Source of the DNA: Anaeramoeba flamelloides
Lineage: Eukaryota > Metamonada > Anaeramoebidae
Length of the DNA stretch: 64,000 nucleotides
Reading direction: 5' to 3'
Assembly: GCA_027625915.1 (NCBI GenBank)
Contig: JANTQA010000047.1
Location: 19,468,001 to 19,532,000, forward strand
Part shown: in pieces, positions 60,701 to 64,000 of the stretch
Layout of the letters: every line of letters starts with the position of its first letter
How positions within the stretch are numbered: position 1 is the first letter of the stretch
Position numbers and translations under genes: made by a program
Notes under the pieces: model-generated
Databases searched by the model: none
What the model was told of the DNA's origin: nothing
What the model saw: only the letters and a program-made list of their open reading frames with translations

Positions 60701-63700
60701 TTTCTGAGGATGAATCTTCTTTATATTGGGAAGAAGAGTTACAACTGAAAAAGATCAATTGATAATTTGCTAATACTTGAACACTGAAACACGAAAGTAT
60801 GAGTAACTTGAAAATAAAAACTAAAAAAGAAAAGGCTAAAAATGACCAAAGGTTTGTAGCAAATAAGATCATAAAAGAAAAAAGAAATTACAACAATTAA
60901 ATAACGATCCCCAAGTGAACATTCATGATCAATTATCAAATATTATTAAACCAACCAAAAGTATCGTGGTTGTGATTTTGGGAGTCCTTAATTAAAGATA
61001 GCATTGTTTTTTTTTTTTTTTTTTGATTTTTTACCAATTACTTTTTATAAATTCTTTTTCTTTCTTTTCTTTTTTCTTTTTTTTTCTTTTTTCCCTTTTT
61101 TCAATTTTTTGCATTTTCTTTTTAAACATAAAAAAAAATTAGGTATGTCTTTTCCTTGAACAATCGTGAAATCTAGGATTTTAGGCTTAAATTACCTTTA
61201 AGGAAATTTAAGTAAAAGGACATTTAGAGTGTAATTTAAACTTCTTCCATCAATAATAAAAATATCATTTTTTCTTGAAAACTAAATTAGATGAAGTAAA
61301 CGAAAATTTGTATTAAATTCATTTTGAAAATTCTTTTTAAATTGCAATTATTTTATTTCTAAAAAAATTTGAAGAATAAAAGTTTCTAAAGAACCATTCA
61401 CGGATCAGTGTTAACATACCCATTTCAAAATCTAAAGGTCTGGTGTTAGGCAACCCTTAACCACATTATTTTTTTGATTGTTTACTATTTTCCCAAATAC
61501 TTACCAAAATCACCAGTTGTGGTTTTAATTAAAAAATCAGGATCGTGCTTTATCGAACCACTAATTGTTTGAAGAAATAGTCTGATTGATTTGAATCTTT
61601 TTTTAATATAAAAACCGAACCTGAATAGAATCGTAACAAAACCCCTCTCGATTTATGTAGCGGATCCAATTCTTGAGATATTTTACCAGATTCACTCGCT
61701 CACTTGATTCAACATATCTTTAATTCAAATTAGAGAATCAGCAAGTTTCGTAGAGTGATGTAGAGTGTTACGAGTGCCACAGAGTACATAGATTTTCCAG
61801 AATTCAAAAGAATTGAGTTAAATCTTAGGTTTTTCTTTATTCTTTTAAATTTCGGAAAAGTGCCTAGGTTTTTTAAAATTTAAAAGAAAAAAAGAAAATT
61901 TAATAAATTTTCTTTTATTTTTTTTTCAATAAAAAAAAAAGATAACGGTGCTTTTTCAGAATTCAAAATAAATTAGTAAAACCTATGATTTTGATCTATT
62001 CTTTCGAATTCTAGAAAACTCAATGAAAGGTGTCCTAGGTTTTCGTACCCACTCTTTAATGAGAAAAAAAAAAAAAAAAAAAAAATAAATGTTTTTCTCT
62101 GAAGAATTAAATATAAAATTGCGTAAAGAAGAAGTAATTGTATCAAATATTTAAACTAAAGATCAAGAAATTAATGATTTTTTTTTAATTTTTTCAAGCC
62201 CAATTATTTAATTATTTTGATTTCCATTTTGTTATTTGGTATGGAAATATATTATACTCAGATATATTCCACTTCTCTTTTTATTAGAATATTCATTTAT
62301 TTAGTGAAAATAAATGATTTATATGACTATATTTTGTATAAACCAATGGTACTCAAAATTGGTCAAAGGTATTTAGTCCCTGAATTAAGTCATAAAAAAA
62401 ATGCTGATTAAACTCTGATGATAAATACTGTTGAAAACTTTTTGGCCATACTATTTTAAAATGACTATAACTTAATACGGAAAGTTTAATTTTATAGTTT
62501 AAAGTATAACTTTGAAGATTTTCAAAATTCAACAAAAAAAAAAATTACAATTTATTTTTATATAGAAAGTCCCATTAACAGCCAAACGATAAACCTGAAA
62601 TATCAAAATTACTATGAGATCAATTTTTCTGATCAATTGAAATAATTAGTAAAAATTCAAAAATATATTCTCATTTTATAGATAAATCTACAAATTGTCA
62701 AGTTAACCATTAACCGTTTTAATTGGGATATTGACTAAATATTCTAAATATATCAATTTTAACCCATTGATAAATGCAGAAATCAAAAAAAAATCACAAA
62801 TCTGACAAATCAATAGAGAAAATGACTAAAATTAAAATCTAATTTTGAATATTAAATTTTAAAATCAGAATCATTTTTAACTATTTCAAATATTTAAATG
62901 AATTTTAATTTGAGAAAGTTGTTTGATTATTTTGAATTTCAATTAATTTATGCAAAACCATTTGACAAAAAACTTTTTCCTCGAAGTTTTCAATTTGGAT
63001 GTATAATTTTTAAAAAATTATTAAAGCAAAGATCAAAAGAAAATAAAACTTTTATATCTGAATGTAAAAATAAAGTAATTGTCAGTACAGGTGTTTTCCA
63101 ATAAACTTATAATTTGTCCAATGAATAATCACGATAAATTAGATTTTAATTTTTAGTCAAATCTCTTGTGATTTTGTCAGATTTGGGATTTTTTTGATGC
63201 CCTGCTTTTTATATTCATTTGAAATTGACCTAAGATTTTAACAATAAGCCTTCGTCAAGTTTGAGGAATTTCGGTTTCAGATATCTTGATTGAAATGCGA
63301 AAAATAAGCAAAAAAATAATTAATTGAAAAATTTTCTGATTCAACTATCATTTCACAATGAAAATGGATTTGACAAAAATTTTCCAGAACAGTTGAAAAA
63401 AAAAATAAACTTACCCTGCAATCACAAGAATCAATTTAAAGCTATTAGATAAGTGGATAAGAAAGTTAGCATAACCGTCCTGAAAGGGATCACCAATATC
63501 ACCAAGTAAGGCCAAAATATCACCTTTTGCCTGGATCAAGTTTTGAGAATATTCAAGTAATTCTTCTTCTTTTCGCAACATTTCTAGATGCATATCGGAT
63601 GCAATTTGAAGTTTAACACTTTCCTCGTCTTGAAAAATGTTTATTGTTTGAATAGTTCCTTCTTTCTTTTCTTTTTCTTTTTCTTTTTCTATTTCTATTT

Positions 63701-63905
63701 CTATTTCTTTTTGGTTTTCCTGAACTTTTTCTTTTTCATTTTCATTTTCTTTTTCATTTTTATTTGATTTTTTTTTGTCTTTTTCATTTTCATTTGATTT
63801 AGTTTTCTTTTCCTTTTCTTTTTCTTTTTCATTTTCATTTTCCTTCCCCTTTTCCATGCCTTTTTGGTACTCGTCTGATTTCTCTTTTGTTTTTTTCAAA
63901 TCCAT
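57712..63905 (-). CDS. Calcineurin-like metallophosphoesterase with a 5-kb intron
   Basis: Two exons, 63905..63415 and 58363..57712, join to a 380-residue protein. All five metal-binding blocks of the calcineurin-like phosphoesterase fold are present in order: DxH (ASDMHLE, D104/H106), GD (LLGDIGDP, 135-136), GNHE (AGNHEYY, 164-167, made by the splice), H (LTHHSP, 291-292) and GHxH (ASGHTHYN, 342-345). It should be a soluble, two-metal phosphoesterase; the substrate is unknown. Residues 1-82 are a Lys/Glu/Asn low-complexity leader, typical of this genome and dispensable for the fold. The ATG at 63905 is the only good start in frame. Closest in style to stand-alone LQIxSDxHLE-type phosphoesterases, not to the PPP family. 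Confidence 0.92.
59105..59660 (+). repeat. Dispersed repeat family C, copy 2
   Basis: Direct copy of 59935-60475, about 830 bp apart: AGTCACTAATTAAAGACTGT, TTGAAACAGTGAAAAT and GATCAAAATGAAGATT are shared. A local duplication within the intron. Confidence 0.8.
59935..60475 (+). repeat. Dispersed repeat family C, copy 3
   Basis: Pairs with 59105-59660, and with 14450-14970 in reverse. Confidence 0.8.
60475..62430. repeat. Dispersed repeat family D, copy 2 (split)
   Basis: Parts 60475-60680 and 61270-62430 align with 51645-52475. The sequence between them, including T- and C/T-rich runs, and the family F copy at 61755-62060 look like later insertions. Confidence 0.55.
61755..62060. repeat. 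Fold-back dispersed repeat (family F), copy
   Basis: Carries AGTGCCTAGGTTTTTTAA and the pair TTTTCCAGAATTCAAAAGAA and TTCTTTTAAATTTCGGAAAA, giving the fold-back character of the family. Confidence 0.6.
63660..63860. repeat. Coding K/E microsatellite in the phosphoesterase leader
   Basis: TTTTTC, TTTCTA and TTTCAT hexamers on the plus strand encode the Lys/Glu/Asn leader on the minus strand. Length is probably variable between alleles. Confidence 0.85.
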
Positions 63906-64000
63906 TCAAAAATATTAATTTGATAAAAAATGTTGTTTCAGAACCAAATTTTTATTCTGTATTTACCTTTCATTGTGTCGAAATGTTTTAAAGATTTTGA
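63906..64000 (-). promoter_or_regulatory. Upstream region of the phosphoesterase gene with a possible uORF
   Basis: On the minus strand an ATG about 60 bases before the start opens an 11-codon frame (MKGKYRIKIWF, stop). It could be a uORF if transcription starts beyond it, or part of an unseen upstream exon, since GTAAAT follows directly. Only 95 bp are visible. Confidence 0.25.

Larger units (their letters stand above)
58364..63414 (-). other. 5,051-bp intron of the phosphoesterase gene
   Basis: Donor GCAGG|GTAAGT at 63414, acceptor CCAATAG|AAACCATGAA at 58364, phase 2. The join creates GCA GGA AAC CAT GAA (AGNHE) exactly where the family needs it, and the exon 1 frame otherwise ends directly after AG. 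It holds family C (two direct copies), D and F repeats and no convincing nested gene. A 37-codon minus-strand frame at about 61618-61728 is G+C-rich but unrecognised. Confidence 0.85.

Noticed and set aside
61618-61728. Minus-strand G+C-rich frame inside the long intron (VKYLKNWIRYINREGFCYD)
   Set aside because: Only 37 codons between stops and no family match; the phosphoesterase exons already join without it.
1-64000. CRISPR-like arrays, toxin-antitoxin or defence gene clusters, retroelements
   Set aside because: No regularly spaced direct repeats with unique spacers, no reverse transcriptase, integrase or capsid motifs, and no compact multi-gene cluster were seen; the DNA is eukaryotic in structure.

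Overview
The window is very AT-rich eukaryotic nuclear DNA, most likely from a free-living protist. Genes are sparse, low-complexity tracts code for Lys/Glu-rich protein segments, introns are GT-AG, and every visible CDS stop is TAA. The K/E repeats, AT bias and large receptor-like protein would suit an amoeboid protist such as Anaeramoeba, but the sequence alone does not fix the genus. There is no bacterial, viral, rRNA or tRNA signal.

Eight genes can be supported, reading left to right. (1) A UvrD/PcrA/Srs2-type SF1A helicase (minus strand, runs off the left edge); its Walker A motif is split by a 241-bp intron. (2) An unrecognised 389-residue Lys-rich protein (minus). (3) A giant membrane protein (minus, 17.9 to at least 27.4 kb) with beta-repeats, putative-Ig/cadherin-like repeats, a beta-helix-like region, nine Cys-rich GCC2/GCC3-type repeats and about nine membrane segments; I joined two exons across a 1,196-bp intron that carries a MITE. 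(4) An unrecognised 504-residue helical protein (plus). (5) FCF2, a pre-rRNA processing factor (plus). (6) A MED30-like Mediator subunit (minus). (7) A shugoshin-like coiled-coil protein in two exons (plus). (8) A calcineurin-like metallophosphoesterase (minus) whose GNHE metal-binding motif is reassembled exactly across a 5,051-bp intron.

The genes look like ordinary, functionally unrelated housekeeping and surface genes. There are no operons and no sign of a linked pathway. About 70% of the window is non-coding: the stretches 1.6-8.5, 9.7-17.9, 27.4-41.3, 42.8-47.6 and 50.4-53.7 kb plus the long intron. Much of this consists of old, dispersed repeats, of which I could align several families by eye: Tc1/mariner-like MITEs (TA target duplications, internal AAGGCACA iterons), a 433-bp long-TIR element with a TGA duplication, a 545-bp element with 17-bp TIRs, fold-back elements, and several 300-800-bp diverged families in both orientations.

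The most interesting points are the exon joins that restore catalytic motifs, the multi-domain receptor with a composition shift along its length, the iteron-bearing MITEs, a likely decayed PPP-phosphatase fragment near 32.7 kb, and a tiny signal-peptide ORF at 36.2 kb. I did not find a convincing new defence or mobile system.
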